Assembly (NCBI RefSeq): GCF_000731675.1
Contig: NZ_JMIT01000002.1
Coordinates: 1,041,282-1,105,281 of the forward strand
Origin: Pseudomonas capeferrum
Lineage (GTDB): Bacteria; Pseudomonadota; Gammaproteobacteria; Pseudomonadales; Pseudomonadaceae
DNA: 64,000 bases
Reading direction: 5' to 3'
Positions 1 to 8,256 of this stretch are shown one piece after another (within the stretch, counting starts at the first letter, position 1; each line of letters starts with the position of its first letter). The position numbers and the translations under genes are program-made. The notes below the pieces were generated by a model. That model was not told the DNA's origin, searched no databases, and saw only the letters and a program-made list of their open reading frames with translations.

Positions 1-858
1 CTGCAGCAACCACGGCAGGCCGATGCCGATCAGCATCGCCACCAGGCCGCACACCAGGTGCAGGCCGGTACGCTCGACCCGGTCGGCCAACCAGCCCAAT
101 GGCAGCTGGAACAGCATGTCGCCGGCAAACACCACCGTCACCATCAGCGCCGCCACGCCTACGGCAAAGCCATGGCTGGTGGCATATACCGGCAGCAGCG
201 ACAGCACCACGGCATCGAAGAAGGAGAAGAACAGCACCGCCACGCACAAGGCTGGCGCCACGCGGAAGAAGCCGGCCAGGCCAAAGCTCTTTTCGCCTTC
301 TTCATGTTCCACATAGTCGTTGGGCACCGTCAGCACGATGCACAGCAGGGCCAGGCCATAGCAGGCGGTGACCACGCCGGTGATCCATGGGCTGTTGGCC
401 CCCAGCACAGCCAGCATCGCCGGGCCGAGTACCTGGAAACCGGTAAAGCTGGTGGCGTACAGGGCCATGATCTTGCCGCGATTGTGCTCGGGGCACAGCT
501 CGTTGACCCAGGACTCGCCCAGAATGATGGCAACCCCCATGCCGATGCCCAGGCCCAGACGCAGCAGCGCCAGCAGCCAGATCGAGTCGAAGGCCGACTC
601 CAGCAAGGCGATGCTGACGGTGCACAGGCTGAAGCACAGCAGGTAGATCGTCCGCCGGGTCAGCAAGCGGCAGCAGGCGTCGACCATGAACGCCGAGAGC
701 ATCATCCCCGCTGCGGGGATGGCTGAGATGATGCCGATTTCCAGGGTGCCTGCGCCGGCCTCATGCAGGCGCAACGACACCAACGGCAGGCTGGCCCCCA
801 GGCTGAAGCCCACCACCGACACGGCGAACAACAGGCCCGCCAGCAAACGCATGTTCAT
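1..858 (-). CDS. MFS transporter, 3' end cut by window edge
   Basis: Reading leftward from an ATG at 858, the frame stays open to base 1, giving about 286 residues of a hydrophobic protein starting MNMRLLAGLLFAVSVVGF. It has the pattern of a 12-helix major facilitator: alternating hydrophobic helices, a basic loop RLLTRRT after the second helix, and the second-half loop GWLADRVERTG, a typical MFS motif. An AAGGAG ribosome site lies six bases before the ATG. The product is an inner-membrane secondary transporter, similar in style to YcaD-type exporters; the substrate is not evident. The C-terminal helices lie outside the window. The next gene on the same strand (1219-2433) is a different MFS protein. 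Confidence 0.8.
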   Translation of the reverse strand, partial: MNMRLLAGLLFAVSVVGFSLGASLPLVSLRLHEAGAGTLEIGIISAIPAAGMMLSAFMVDACCRLLTRRTIYLLCFSLCTVSIALLESAFDSIWLLALLRLGLGIGMGVAIILGESWVNELCPEHNRGKIMALYATSFTGFQVLGPAMLAVLGANSPWITGVVTACYGLALLCIVLTVPNDYVEHEEGEKSFGLAGFFRVAPALCVAVLFFSFFDAVVLSLLPVYATSHGFAVGVAALMVTVVFAGDMLFQLPLGWLADRVERTGLHLVCGLVAMLIGIGLPWLLQ

Positions 859-1166
859 TTACCACTCCTTGCAAACCGAAAAGACGAGCAAACACGAGCG
901 CGCACGCCAGGGCGGCGGACGACGCAAAAGCGCAGATCAGTTCAGGGCAAGGTGTGGCGAGAAGGTGAAGGCAAACAGCACGCTGCGCCGACGCTTGAGC
1001 ACCGTGTCACTCGGCCACGCACGACGCAGTGCCTGCAGTGCAGGCTGGCGAGCATTTGGCAGGGACGGGTTACGGCGCATTGCTTTGACTACGCAGGTTG
1101 GAGAAAAGAGGCGGCACTCTAGGCCAAGCCAGGTGGAATCGTCAATCCAAGGGCCGCTCGCAATCC

Positions 1167-1213
1167 CTGTAGGAGCGGCCTTGCGTCGCGATGGGCTGCG
1201 CAGCAGCCCCCAA
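1167..1213. repeat. REP element in a 360-bp gap
   Basis: The gap 859-1218 holds no convincing gene. Its right part is a P. putida-type REP unit with the core GAGCGGCCTTGCGTCGCGA followed by a GC-rich tail (GGGCTGCGCAGCAGCCCC). It lies just past the stop codon of the fosmidomycin-resistance-like gene and may serve as that gene's transcript end. Confidence 0.6.
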
Positions 1214-1218
1214 ACGCC

Positions 1219-2433
1219 TCAGCGCTTACGAGTACTAGGCAAAAACACCGCCAACAACCCGAACAACGGCAGGAACGAGCACACCCCATACACATACTCG
1301 ATACCGCGCAGGTCCGCGACATAGCCAAGCAGCGCGGCGCCAATCCCACCGAAGCCGAACATCAAACCGAAGAAGATCCCGGCAATCATGCCCACGCTGC
1401 CCGGCACCAGTTCCTGTGCATACACCACAATGGCGGAAAACGCCGATGCCAGGATGAAGCCGATCACCACGCTCAGCACCGTGGTCCAGAACAGGTCGGC
1501 ATACGGCAGCGCGAGGGTGAAGGGGGTGACCCCCAGGATGGAGAACCAGATCACCGCCTTGCGCCCGATACGGTCACCGATCGGCCCGCCAAAGAACGTA
1601 CCCGCCGCCACCGCGCCCAGGAACAGGAACAGGTGCAATTGCGAGCTGGCCACCGAAACGTCGAACTTCTCGATCAGGTAGAAAGTGAAGTAGCTGGTGA
1701 AGCTGGCCATGTAGAAGTACTTCGAGAACACCAGCAGGCCCAGCACGATCAGCGCCGCGATCACCCGCTTGCGCGAGATGCCATGGGTAGCCTGCACGGC
1801 CTTGCGCGCCTTGGCCTGGTTCAGGTGCTCCTTGTACCAGCCCCGCAGCATCAGGGTCACGGCGAAGAAGAACAGCCCCGCCAGGCCGAACCAGGCGACG
1901 TGCGTCTGCCCGAACGGGATGACGATGGCCGCCGCCAACAGCGGCCCAAGCGCCGAGCCGGTGTTACCGCCCACCTGGAAGGTCGACTGGGCCAGGCCAA
2001 AGCGCCCACCCGAGGCCAACCGTGCAATGCGCGAGGTCTCTGGGTGGAAGGTGGACGAGCCGATGCCGACCAGCGCCGAGGCCAGCAGGATCATCGGGAA
2101 ACTGCCGACAAAGGCCAGCATGACGATGCCCACCAGTGTGCACAAGGTGCCCAGCGGCAGCAGGTTCGGCGCAGGCCGACGGTCGGTAAAGAAGCCCACC
2201 CAAGGCTGCAGCAGCGAGGCAGTGATCTGGAAGGTCAGGGTGATCATGCCGATCTGGGCGAAGCTCAGGTCGTAGTTGGCTTTGAGCATCGGGTAGATGG
2301 CCGGCAGCACCGACTGGATCAGGTCATTGATCAGGTGCGCCAGGGCGCAGAAACCGATGATGCGCATCACCAGGGGGTTGGCAGGGTTCGCCGCTGCGCT
2401 GGTGGAAGCCGTGGAGGTGCTACTGGTGGCCAT
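1219..2433 (-). CDS. fsr: MFS exporter, fosmidomycin resistance (Fsr) type
   Basis: A 404-residue inner-membrane protein with about 12 predicted helices, the usual length of Fsr-type major facilitators. After a Ser/Thr/Ala-rich N-terminus of about 20 residues come HLINDLIQSVLPAIYP and DLSFAQIGMITLTFQITAS, which are characteristic of the Fsr family, then FFTDRRPAP and GSSTFHPETSRIARLASGG. In E. coli Fsr expels fosmidomycin; the natural substrate here is unknown. The ATG at 2433 starts a gene divergent from fecR (2617) across about 180 bases. I am confident of the family; the drug specificity is inferred from resemblance only. Confidence 0.85.
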   Translation of the reverse strand: MATSSTSTASTSAAANPANPLVMRIIGFCALAHLINDLIQSVLPAIYPMLKANYDLSFAQIGMITLTFQITASLLQPWVGFFTDRRPAPNLLPLGTLCTLVGIVMLAFVGSFPMILLASALVGIGSSTFHPETSRIARLASGGRFGLAQSTFQVGGNTGSALGPLLAAAIVIPFGQTHVAWFGLAGLFFFAVTLMLRGWYKEHLNQAKARKAVQATHGISRKRVIAALIVLGLLVFSKYFYMASFTSYFTFYLIEKFDVSVASSQLHLFLFLGAVAAGTFFGGPIGDRIGRKAVIWFSILGVTPFTLALPYADLFWTTVLSVVIGFILASAFSAIVVYAQELVPGSVGMIAGIFFGLMFGFGGIGAALLGYVADLRGIEYVYGVCSFLPLFGLLAVFLPSTRKR

Positions 2434-2529
2434 GTGCCTGAATCTCCGTCCGCAGATTTGGGATCCGATTATCAGGAAACAAATAGATACATAGCTACCT
2501 TTTTTATCCCTCCGTCGAGACGTACTTGT

Positions 2530-2548
2530 AAATGGTTCTCAATATATT
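2530..2548 (+). promoter_or_regulatory. Fur-box-like site upstream of fecR
   Basis: The 19 bases read AAATGGTTCTCAATATATT and match the AT-rich ATNNTTCTCANTAT pattern of Pseudomonas Fur sites with few mismatches. It lies 69 bases before the FecR start codon, in the divergent gap to the fsr-like gene. Iron repression of fecR is the natural reading; this is inference from the motif. Confidence 0.45.
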
Positions 2549-2616
2549 TAGCATCCTCGACTCATTCCCCTGTCATCGTTGGGCGAAACGGCCCCTATCG
2601 TGAGCAGACCGATCCC

Positions 2617-3549
2617 ATGAGCCCGATGCCCGCCAAGCAATTCCAGCCCGACCCGCAGCAGGAAGCCCTGGAGTGGTTCTCCCGTTTGCGTCAGCCCGGG
2701 TGTGACGAAGGCGAACGCCAGGTGTTTGCCGCCTGGTGCCAAGTGCCGCAAAACGCCCAGGCTTACGCTGAGCTGGAAACCTTCTGGCAACAGCTGCAAC
2801 CCGCACCGGCTCGCCCGCAACCCCGGCAGCTAACGGCGCGCCGCAGCCACCTGGGCAAATGGCTGGCGCTGGTGTTTCTACTGGTGATGGGCACCTTGGC
2901 CTACCTGTACTGGCCGCTGATGCAACGCCTGGGCAGCGAAATGCACACCGACGTTGGCGAACGCCGCAGCCTGCGCCTGGCCGACGGCTCGACCGTGCAC
3001 CTGGACAGCGCCAGCGCGATGAACGTCGACCTGCGCGGGCGTACCCGCCAGTTGCACCTGGTACAAGGCCAGGTGTACCTCGAGGTACTGCTCGATGGCC
3101 GCGCCATGGAAGTGGACGTGGGCGATGCGCGCATCCAGGTATTCGGTACCCGCCTGCAAATTGCCCGCTTTGCCGACCACAACGAACTGGTGGTGCTCAG
3201 TGGCAAGGCGATGGTGGTCCAGGGTGGCGAACAGCGCCTGGTCTCTGCCGGCGAACGGGTGACATTCGATGCCACACGGATCGACCCTGTACAAAAAGCC
3301 GACATGAAGACCGCCGACAGTTGGCGCAACGGCCGCCTGCGAGCCACCGACATGCCGCTGGGGCAGGTGTTGGAGCGCCTGGCGGGGTACCAGGGGCAAC
3401 GCCTGTGGATGCTCGACGAGCAGGCCGCCCATCGACGCGTGAGCGGCGACTTCAGCCTCGACCGCCCTGCCGAAAGCCTTGCCGCACTGGCCAGCACCCA
3501 GCAATTGCAGCTGCAGGGCGTGCTCGACCACTGGCTGATCGTGCGCTGA
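2617..3549 (+). CDS. FecR-family anti-sigma regulator without adjacent sigma gene
   Basis: A 310-residue protein. The N-terminal cytosolic part (about 1-60, EALEWFSRLRQPGCDEGERQ) is the DUF4880/anti-sigma segment. A single membrane helix follows at about 82-100 (WLALVFLLVMGTLAYLYWPL). The periplasmic FecR domain carries GERRSLRLADGSTVHLDSAS and VFGTRLQIARF, and the C-terminus has the MPLGQVLERLAGYQ and SGDFSLDRPAESLAAL patterns. FecR proteins relay the loaded state of a TonB receptor to an ECF sigma factor. Neither partner is beside this gene, unlike the complete set at 41.7-45.7 kb. The ATG at 2617 was chosen because the family begins there; the open frame extends much further upstream without signal. 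Confidence 0.85.
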   Translation: MSPMPAKQFQPDPQQEALEWFSRLRQPGCDEGERQVFAAWCQVPQNAQAYAELETFWQQLQPAPARPQPRQLTARRSHLGKWLALVFLLVMGTLAYLYWPLMQRLGSEMHTDVGERRSLRLADGSTVHLDSASAMNVDLRGRTRQLHLVQGQVYLEVLLDGRAMEVDVGDARIQVFGTRLQIARFADHNELVVLSGKAMVVQGGEQRLVSAGERVTFDATRIDPVQKADMKTADSWRNGRLRATDMPLGQVLERLAGYQGQRLWMLDEQAAHRRVSGDFSLDRPAESLAALASTQQLQLQGVLDHWLIVR

Positions 3550-3605
3550 GGCCGGCCCTGGCGGCTAAGTTTTTGAAAGCGTGCAAATTTTTTTTGAAAT
3601 GAGTG

Positions 3606-3634
3606 TTGACAGAGGGGCATCACAAGGGAATAAT
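3606..3634 (+). promoter_or_regulatory. Promoter of tRNA-Met
   Basis: TTGACA at 3606-3611 and AATAAT at 3629-3634 are separated by 17 bases, a near-consensus sigma-70 promoter placed about 10 bases before the mature tRNA. Confidence 0.65.
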
Positions 3635-3644
3635 GCGCGCCATT

Positions 3645-3721
3645 GGCTACATAGCTCAGTTGGTTAGAGCATAGCATTCATAATGCTGGGGTCCGGGGTT
3701 CAAGTCCCTGTGTAGCCACCA
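3645..3721 (+). tRNA. tRNA-Met (CAT), elongator type
   Basis: The 77 bases fold as a standard cloverleaf. The 5' acceptor strand GGCTACA pairs with TGTAGCC, followed by A and an encoded CCA. The D-loop region is AGCTCAGTTGGTTAGAGC, the anticodon loop TTCATAA places CAT at 3679-3681, and the T-loop is TTCAAGT. A strong promoter and an intrinsic terminator flank it, so it is a single-gene transcript. The G1-C72 pair closes normally, which argues for the elongator and against the initiator type. Confidence 0.96.
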
Positions 3722-3730
3722 AACATGATA

Positions 3731-3760
3731 AAGGGCTTACCGAAAGGTAAGCCCTTTTTC
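3731..3760 (+). terminator. Intrinsic terminator after tRNA-Met
   Basis: AAGGGCTTACC pairs with GGTAAGCCCTT around a GAAA tetraloop, followed by TTTCTTT. It ends the tRNA transcript. Confidence 0.9.
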
Positions 3761-3837
3761 TTTGCCTGCGAAAAAGCACAGCCTGAGCTGTTTGGGTGCG
3801 GCCTATATGGCCAGCACCCCAACTTGCAATCGTCACA

Positions 3838-4455
3838 TCAACGCACACCTGTGACTGCCACCGCCAGGCCCAGGCCGATCAATGCCAGCCCGATCACCCG
3901 GTCCACCAGCCGCTGTCGCTCGATCATCGCCTTACGCAACGCCGTGCTGGAGAAAAACACGGCCACCAGACTGAACCACAGCCAGTGGGCAAAAGACATG
4001 AACGCGCCGTAGGCGAAGTCCAGTGCCAACGGGCTGCCCGGCTGCACCACTTGTGTGTAGGCGCTGATGACGAAGAGCATGGTCTTGGGGTTCAAGGCAT
4101 TGGTGAGAAAGCCGGTGCGCAGCGCGGCCGCAAGGCTGGCGCCAGTGTGCCGGTCGATACCGTCCAGGCTGATGCGCGCGGTGTTGGTCAGCGATTTGTA
4201 GCCCAGGTAGACCAGGTAACCCGCGCCCACCACCTTCATGCACAGGAACAGCGTCGGGCTCTGGCTGATGATCACCGCAATGCCCAGTACGGTGTACAGC
4301 ACATGCACCTGTACGCCCAATGCAATCCCCACCGCAGCCGCCAGCCCGGCCTTGCGGCCCTGTGCATAACTGCTGCGGGTGACCATGGCGAAGTCGGCGC
4401 CAGGGCTGATGACGGCGAGGACGGTGAACAGGGCTACAGCGATGAGTTCAGTCAT
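3838..4455 (-). CDS. LysE/RhtB-family amino-acid exporter
   Basis: A 205-residue inner-membrane protein with about six hydrophobic helices, the family's normal size. The start MTELIAVALFTVLAVISPGADFAMV carries the conserved SPGPD-like N-terminal motif (here SPGAD), followed by GRKAGLAAAVGIALG and, in the middle, TGFLTNALNPKTMLF, the typical F-x-NxLNPK signature. Members export amino acids or homoserine lactones; the substrate here is not evident. The LysR gene starts 121 bases away in the opposite direction and is the likely regulator. Confidence 0.9.
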   Translation of the reverse strand: MTELIAVALFTVLAVISPGADFAMVTRSSYAQGRKAGLAAAVGIALGVQVHVLYTVLGIAVIISQSPTLFLCMKVVGAGYLVYLGYKSLTNTARISLDGIDRHTGASLAAALRTGFLTNALNPKTMLFVISAYTQVVQPGSPLALDFAYGAFMSFAHWLWFSLVAVFFSSTALRKAMIERQRLVDRVIGLALIGLGLAVAVTGVR

Positions 4456-4575
4456 TGGCGGGTCTCGATAGGCGATGAAAATGCACAGACGCGCCGATTA
4501 TCCTGGGCTTATTAACTGGGAAAAATCGATTTATAGTGGCGGTTATCCGCTAGTTTTTCTCACAGACAGCACAAC

Positions 4576-5493
4576 ATGAAACTGCCGCCCCTCAACGCTT
4601 TCCGCTACTTCGACATCGCCGCCGAAACCGAAAGCTTCGTGCGCGCCGCCGAGCGCCTGCACGTCACCCATGGCGCGGTCAGCCGTCAGGTACGCCTGCT
4701 CGAAGAAAGCCTTGGCGTCGAATTGTTCGAGCGCCGCAACCGGGCCATTTTCCTCACTGCCGCCGGCCGCGCCCTGCAGGGCACCACCCAGGCCATGTTC
4801 GAACAGCTCGAAGGCGCCGTGCAGCGCCTGCAACAGCAGGCCAGCGACAATGTGCTGGTACTCTCCTGCGAGCCCACCATCGCCATGCGCTGGCTGATCC
4901 CGCGCCTGCCCCGCTTCAACGCCGCCCACCCCGACCTGCAGCTGCATCTGGTAGCCGCCGGTGGGCCAGTGGACTTTACACGCAGCGGCGTCGACCTGGC
5001 GCTGCGCCGCGATGACTTCCATTGGGACCGCCAACTCCATCACCGCAAGATCTGCGACGAATGGATCGGCCCGGTGTGCCGCCCCGGCGCCGTCACCAGC
5101 CTGTATGGTCAACGCCTGCTGCACAGCCGCACGCGGCCCAGCGCCTGGCCCACCTGGCTGCGCCTGAGCACGCAACGGGCCAGGCACACCGAGCGCAGCG
5201 ACTATGAGCACTTCTACCTGTCGATCCAGGCCGCCAGTGCGGGCCTGGGCCTGGCCATGGGCTCAGCGCTGATGGTGCGCGACGAGCTCGACAGCGACCA
5301 ACTGCAGGCCCCCTTCGGCTTCTTGCGCGACGGCTCTGCGTATCACCTGCTCAGCCCGCAGCCGCTGGACGATGGCGGCAAGCGCCAGCGTTTTGCCGAG
5401 TGGGTGATCAGCGAATGCCAAGCCTGCCTGGCTCACCTGGGCCTGGCGCAGAACGACGAGCCCGCACTGCCATCGCCACCCCAGGTGCGATAG
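4576..5493 (+). CDS. LysR-family transcriptional regulator (GcvA-like)
   Basis: A 305-residue regulator. The N-terminal winged helix-turn-helix spans about residues 5-65 (PLNAFRYFDIAAETESFVRAAERLHVTHGAVSRQVR is typical of the GcvA/AmpR subgroup). The substrate-binding domain follows, with IPRLPRFNAAHPDLQLHL and SGVDLALRRDD. Its divergent position to the LysE exporter suggests that it controls export in response to a small ligand. The last 61 bases overlap the 3' end of the convergent M15-like gene, so the two coding regions share sequence on opposite strands. Confidence 0.9.
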   Translation: MKLPPLNAFRYFDIAAETESFVRAAERLHVTHGAVSRQVRLLEESLGVELFERRNRAIFLTAAGRALQGTTQAMFEQLEGAVQRLQQQASDNVLVLSCEPTIAMRWLIPRLPRFNAAHPDLQLHLVAAGGPVDFTRSGVDLALRRDDFHWDRQLHHRKICDEWIGPVCRPGAVTSLYGQRLLHSRTRPSAWPTWLRLSTQRARHTERSDYEHFYLSIQAASAGLGLAMGSALMVRDELDSDQLQAPFGFLRDGSAYHLLSPQPLDDGGKRQRFAEWVISECQACLAHLGLAQNDEPALPSPPQVR

Positions 5494-6017
5494 CCGGCGG
5501 TGTCGATATGGATGCGACCTGACGGATAACGGCCCAGGCCCATGTTCCAGGCCTGGCCGTGTTGTTGCCAGAAACTGCACAGTGGGTTGGGGTCGGCCCA
5601 GGCCGGCAACAGGATATCAACGGCGAATGCGCGGGTATGGGCGCTACCCACGGCACCGCCCGCACATCGGTTGAGGCTGGGGTCGCGGTAGGCCGAGACC
5701 ACTTCGAACTGGCGCAGGATGCCCTGGTCGTCGAGGGTGTTGAGCAATGCCAGCGTCGAGCGCACCGCAGGCCATTGGCTGGCAGGTGGCACGGCGAAGG
5801 GGGATGCCCGGCACAGCTTCCAGTCAGAGGCCGAGCGAAGCAGTTGATGGATCGGCACCACCCCATACAGCCGGGCATCCACCAGCATTTCGCGGAAGGG
5901 GCGTGTTTGATGATCGCCGGCCCATTGGGCGAACATCCACAGGTCACGGTCATCGGCGTGCGCGACACTAACCACCCACATGCCCATCGCCATCAGCAGC
6001 CACTTCGCGCCTGTCAT
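5433..6017 (-). CDS. Secreted M15-like peptidase (D-Ala-D-Ala carboxypeptidase family 3)
   Basis: A 194-residue protein with a signal peptide (MTGAKWLLMAMGMWVVSVAHA, cleavage before DD). The metal-site motifs of the VanX/M15_3 group are in order: SAYRD, then SAHTRAFAVDI, then HIDT, supplying the His/Asp/His zinc ligands. The predicted site of action is the periplasm, on peptidoglycan peptides or their products. I chose the ATG at 6017 because AGGGGAGT lies just upstream and the signal peptide begins there; an in-frame TTG exists at 6035. The 3' end overlaps the lysR 3' end. The function is inferred from the motifs; no substrate can be named. Confidence 0.75.
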   Translation of the reverse strand: MTGAKWLLMAMGMWVVSVAHADDRDLWMFAQWAGDHQTRPFREMLVDARLYGVVPIHQLLRSASDWKLCRASPFAVPPASQWPAVRSTLALLNTLDDQGILRQFEVVSAYRDPSLNRCAGGAVGSAHTRAFAVDILLPAWADPNPLCSFWQQHGQAWNMGLGRYPSGRIHIDTAGYRTWGGDGSAGSSFCARPR

Positions 6018-6092
6018 CCCCACTCCCCTGCTCAACGAGATCGAACACCCTGTTTCAAGTTATGTAAGCAGAAACGCAGGGCAACACACCGC

Positions 6093-6731
6093 CTACTCCA
6101 ACGCCCGCAACCGATACTGCGGTGGCAGTTGGGCAAAGCCGCTGATGGTGGTGTCCAGGCTTTTCCAACGCCCGTCCTTGATGCCATAGATGCAACCATG
6201 CACCGACAGCTCCTGCCCGCGATGCCAGGCGTTCTGCACGATGCTGGTGTGGGCCACGTTGGCGACCTGCTGGATGACGTTCAGCTCGCACAGGCGATCG
6301 ACCTGCGCCTCTTCAGTTTCCAGCTTGGCCAGTTCGCCGCGCTTTTCGTAGTACAGGTCGCGGATCGAACGCAGCCAGCCGTCGATCAGGCCGAGCTGGC
6401 GGTCCTGCATGGCAGCGCGCACGCCGCCGCAACCGTAGTGGCCGGTGACCAGGATGTGTTTGACCTTGAGCACTTCGACGGCGTACTGGATCACCGACAG
6501 GCAGTTCAGGTCGGTGTGCAGCACCACGTTGGCGACATTGCGGTGGACGAACAGGTCGCCAGGCAGCATGCCGACGATTTCATTGGCCGGCACGCGGGCG
6601 TCGGAGCAACCGATCCAGAGGAACTCGGGGGTTTGCTGACGGGCCAGTTTGGCGAAGAAATCGGGGTCACGCTGGGTGATGGCATCGGCCCAGCGTGCAT
6701 TGTTGTCGATCAGTTCCTGCAGGTCGTGCAT
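6093..6731 (-). CDS. can: Beta-class carbonic anhydrase
   Basis: A 212-residue cytosolic zinc enzyme that interconverts CO2 and bicarbonate. Zinc ligands and active-site residues are visible: WIGCSDARVPANEI (Cys, Asp, Arg) and VTGHYGCGGV (His, Cys). The length and the N-terminus MHDLQELIDNNARWA fit the E. coli Can type. It lies 51 bases downstream of rimI on the same strand and may be cotranscribed with holD-like/rimI. Confidence 0.95.
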   Translation of the reverse strand: MHDLQELIDNNARWADAITQRDPDFFAKLARQQTPEFLWIGCSDARVPANEIVGMLPGDLFVHRNVANVVLHTDLNCLSVIQYAVEVLKVKHILVTGHYGCGGVRAAMQDRQLGLIDGWLRSIRDLYYEKRGELAKLETEEAQVDRLCELNVIQQVANVAHTSIVQNAWHRGQELSVHGCIYGIKDGRWKSLDTTISGFAQLPPQYRLRALE

Positions 6732-6782
6732 GGTCTTGCCTCATCAGGTTGTACCTGTGTGACAAGGCCTGCACTCGAGGGG

Positions 6783-7238
6783 TCACTCCTCGAACAGGGT
6801 GCAGGCCATCACCAGGGCATCTTCACGGCCGCCGGCCATCGGGTAGTAGTCACGGCGGCGGCCGATTTCGTTGAACCCGTAGCGCTCGTACAACCGATAG
6901 GCCGACTGGTTGCTGGCGCGCACTTCCAGGAAGCACTCGCGGCCATTGAGCTGGTAGGCCCGCGCCATCAGGTGCTCAAGCAGACGCAGGCCCAGGCCGA
7001 AACCTTGGTTCTCGGGTTTGACGGTAATGTTGAGCAGGTGCGCCTCGTCGATGATCACATTGATCACGCCATGGCCGACCTGCTGCTGGCCGTCGAACAT
7101 CAGCCACACTTCGTAGGACTTGAGCGCATCCATAAAGATTCCGCGGGTCCAGGGATGGCTGAACGCGGCATATTCGATCTTAAGCACGGCATCCAGATCC
7201 GCCTCGGTCATCGGGCGGAAACTGATCGAGTCACTCAT
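6783..7238 (-). CDS. rimI: Ribosomal protein S18 alanine N-acetyltransferase
   Basis: A 151-residue GNAT enzyme that acetylates the N-terminal alanine of ribosomal protein S18. The acetyl-CoA-binding segment reads LLNITVKPENQGFGLGLRLLEHLM (Q/RxxGxG/A-type loop). The C-terminal part EVRASNQSAYRLYERYGFNEIGRRRDYYP is diagnostic of RimI. The start codon overlaps the stop of the upstream holD-like gene in an ATGA, so the two are translationally coupled, as in the E. coli holD-rimI pair. Confidence 0.93.
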   Translation of the reverse strand: MSDSISFRPMTEADLDAVLKIEYAAFSHPWTRGIFMDALKSYEVWLMFDGQQQVGHGVINVIIDEAHLLNITVKPENQGFGLGLRLLEHLMARAYQLNGRECFLEVRASNQSAYRLYERYGFNEIGRRRDYYPMAGGREDALVMACTLFEE

Positions 7239-8020
7239 TCAACGCTCTTCCAGCGCGCCATCAGCTGGCGCATGGCTTGCCAGACGTCCGCCTTGCGCTG
7301 CGGCTCGTCCATCAACAGTTCAAGGCCCGGCAAGGCCCAGGCATCGCCCAGGCCCTCAAGCTTCAGTGTTTGGTAGTAAGTGTGCGCGTCGGTATTGCCG
7401 GCAAAGCGCAGCGCGGGCAGGCCGATCAACCACAAGCAGGTGCAGGGTGCCTCTTCCAGGCGGGCCTGGATGAACCCCTGGACGAAATCGCGTGCAGCGT
7501 CCGGGCCTTGGTCCATGTTGCCGCGCACCAGCAGCGGCCAGCGCACCGGCTCACCGATGATCTGTGGGGCGTCGGGCAGGCCGGCGGCGCGCAGCATGTC
7601 CTTGAGCAACAAGTAGGACGGGTCGCGGCTCTGGAACGGCTGGCCGGTGGCCAGTTCCACCAGCAGCAGGCAGTTGCCGGCGCGCAGCAGTTGCAACGAG
7701 AAGCGCGGTGGCGGCACCGGCACCGGGCGCGGTGCGGGGGCTGGTTCTTCTGCTTCGATGGGCTTGGCGGCAGGCTTGGGGGTGCTGCCTGGGCGCGGAA
7801 TCTCGATTTTCGGGCGTTCGCCGCTGCGCGCCTGGGGGGCGGCAGGGGCTTCGTTGGCGGCGGGCGCTGGTTTGACGTCGAAGTCGAGGTCTTCGACCGG
7901 GGCCACCGGCAACAACAGTTCGGGGCGCGACGGTGCAGCGAACGGCAGTTCGGCGCGCGGCAGCCAGTGCACCACTTGCATGGCGGAAAGGTAGGCGCGG
8001 CGACGGGGTTCGGTCAGCAC
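7235..8020 (-). CDS. holD: Probable DNA polymerase III psi-like subunit (HolD position)
   Basis: A 261-residue protein directly upstream of rimI with a 4-base overlap, the position held by holD in E. coli. It begins with a short conserved segment (MLTEPRRRAYLSAMQVVHWLP), then a Pro/Ala-rich low-complexity stretch (about 45-100), then a compact domain (FSLQLLRAGNCLLLVELATG onward). This short N-terminal segment plus C-terminal globular part resembles Pseudomonas psi proteins, which bind the chi subunit of the clamp loader. Overall sequence resemblance to E. coli HolD is weak, so position is the main argument. The start is a GTG at 8020; an ATG at 7981 is an alternative. Confidence 0.6.
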   Translation of the reverse strand: MLTEPRRRAYLSAMQVVHWLPRAELPFAAPSRPELLLPVAPVEDLDFDVKPAPAANEAPAAPQARSGERPKIEIPRPGSTPKPAAKPIEAEEPAPAPRPVPVPPPRFSLQLLRAGNCLLLVELATGQPFQSRDPSYLLLKDMLRAAGLPDAPQIIGEPVRWPLLVRGNMDQGPDAARDFVQGFIQARLEEAPCTCLWLIGLPALRFAGNTDAHTYYQTLKLEGLGDAWALPGLELLMDEPQRKADVWQAMRQLMARWKSVE

Positions 8021-8083
8021 GAGGCGGGTATCCGGGGGGTTATATCAATCGGGCATTGTAACGCGTACGGCGGGGTTTTTGCA

Positions 8084-8133
8084 GCGCCTGGAAGACCGAG
8101 CGCCGCCCGGGCGGCGCTCGGTCTTCCAGGCGC
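8084..8133. repeat. 50-bp perfect palindrome
   Basis: Reading outward from the centre between 8108 and 8109 (CCC|GGG), all 25 base pairs match, with no loop bases and no T-tract. The arms contain GCGCCTGGAAGACCGAG and its complement. It sits in the divergent gap between the holD-like gene and mksF. A perfect, loopless palindrome of this length could extrude as a cruciform; it does not look like a normal terminator or one of the window's REP units. Confidence 0.9.
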
Positions 8134-8256
8134 CAAAGCCCTCCCGCCATACACACAAATAAACAAAGGCCATTTCTCATTACAGACCAAGGGGTGAAAT
8201 CCTCCCCCCCGTATGCAGTACAATCGCCCCCTTTTTCTTGGCAACGAGTCGAAGCC

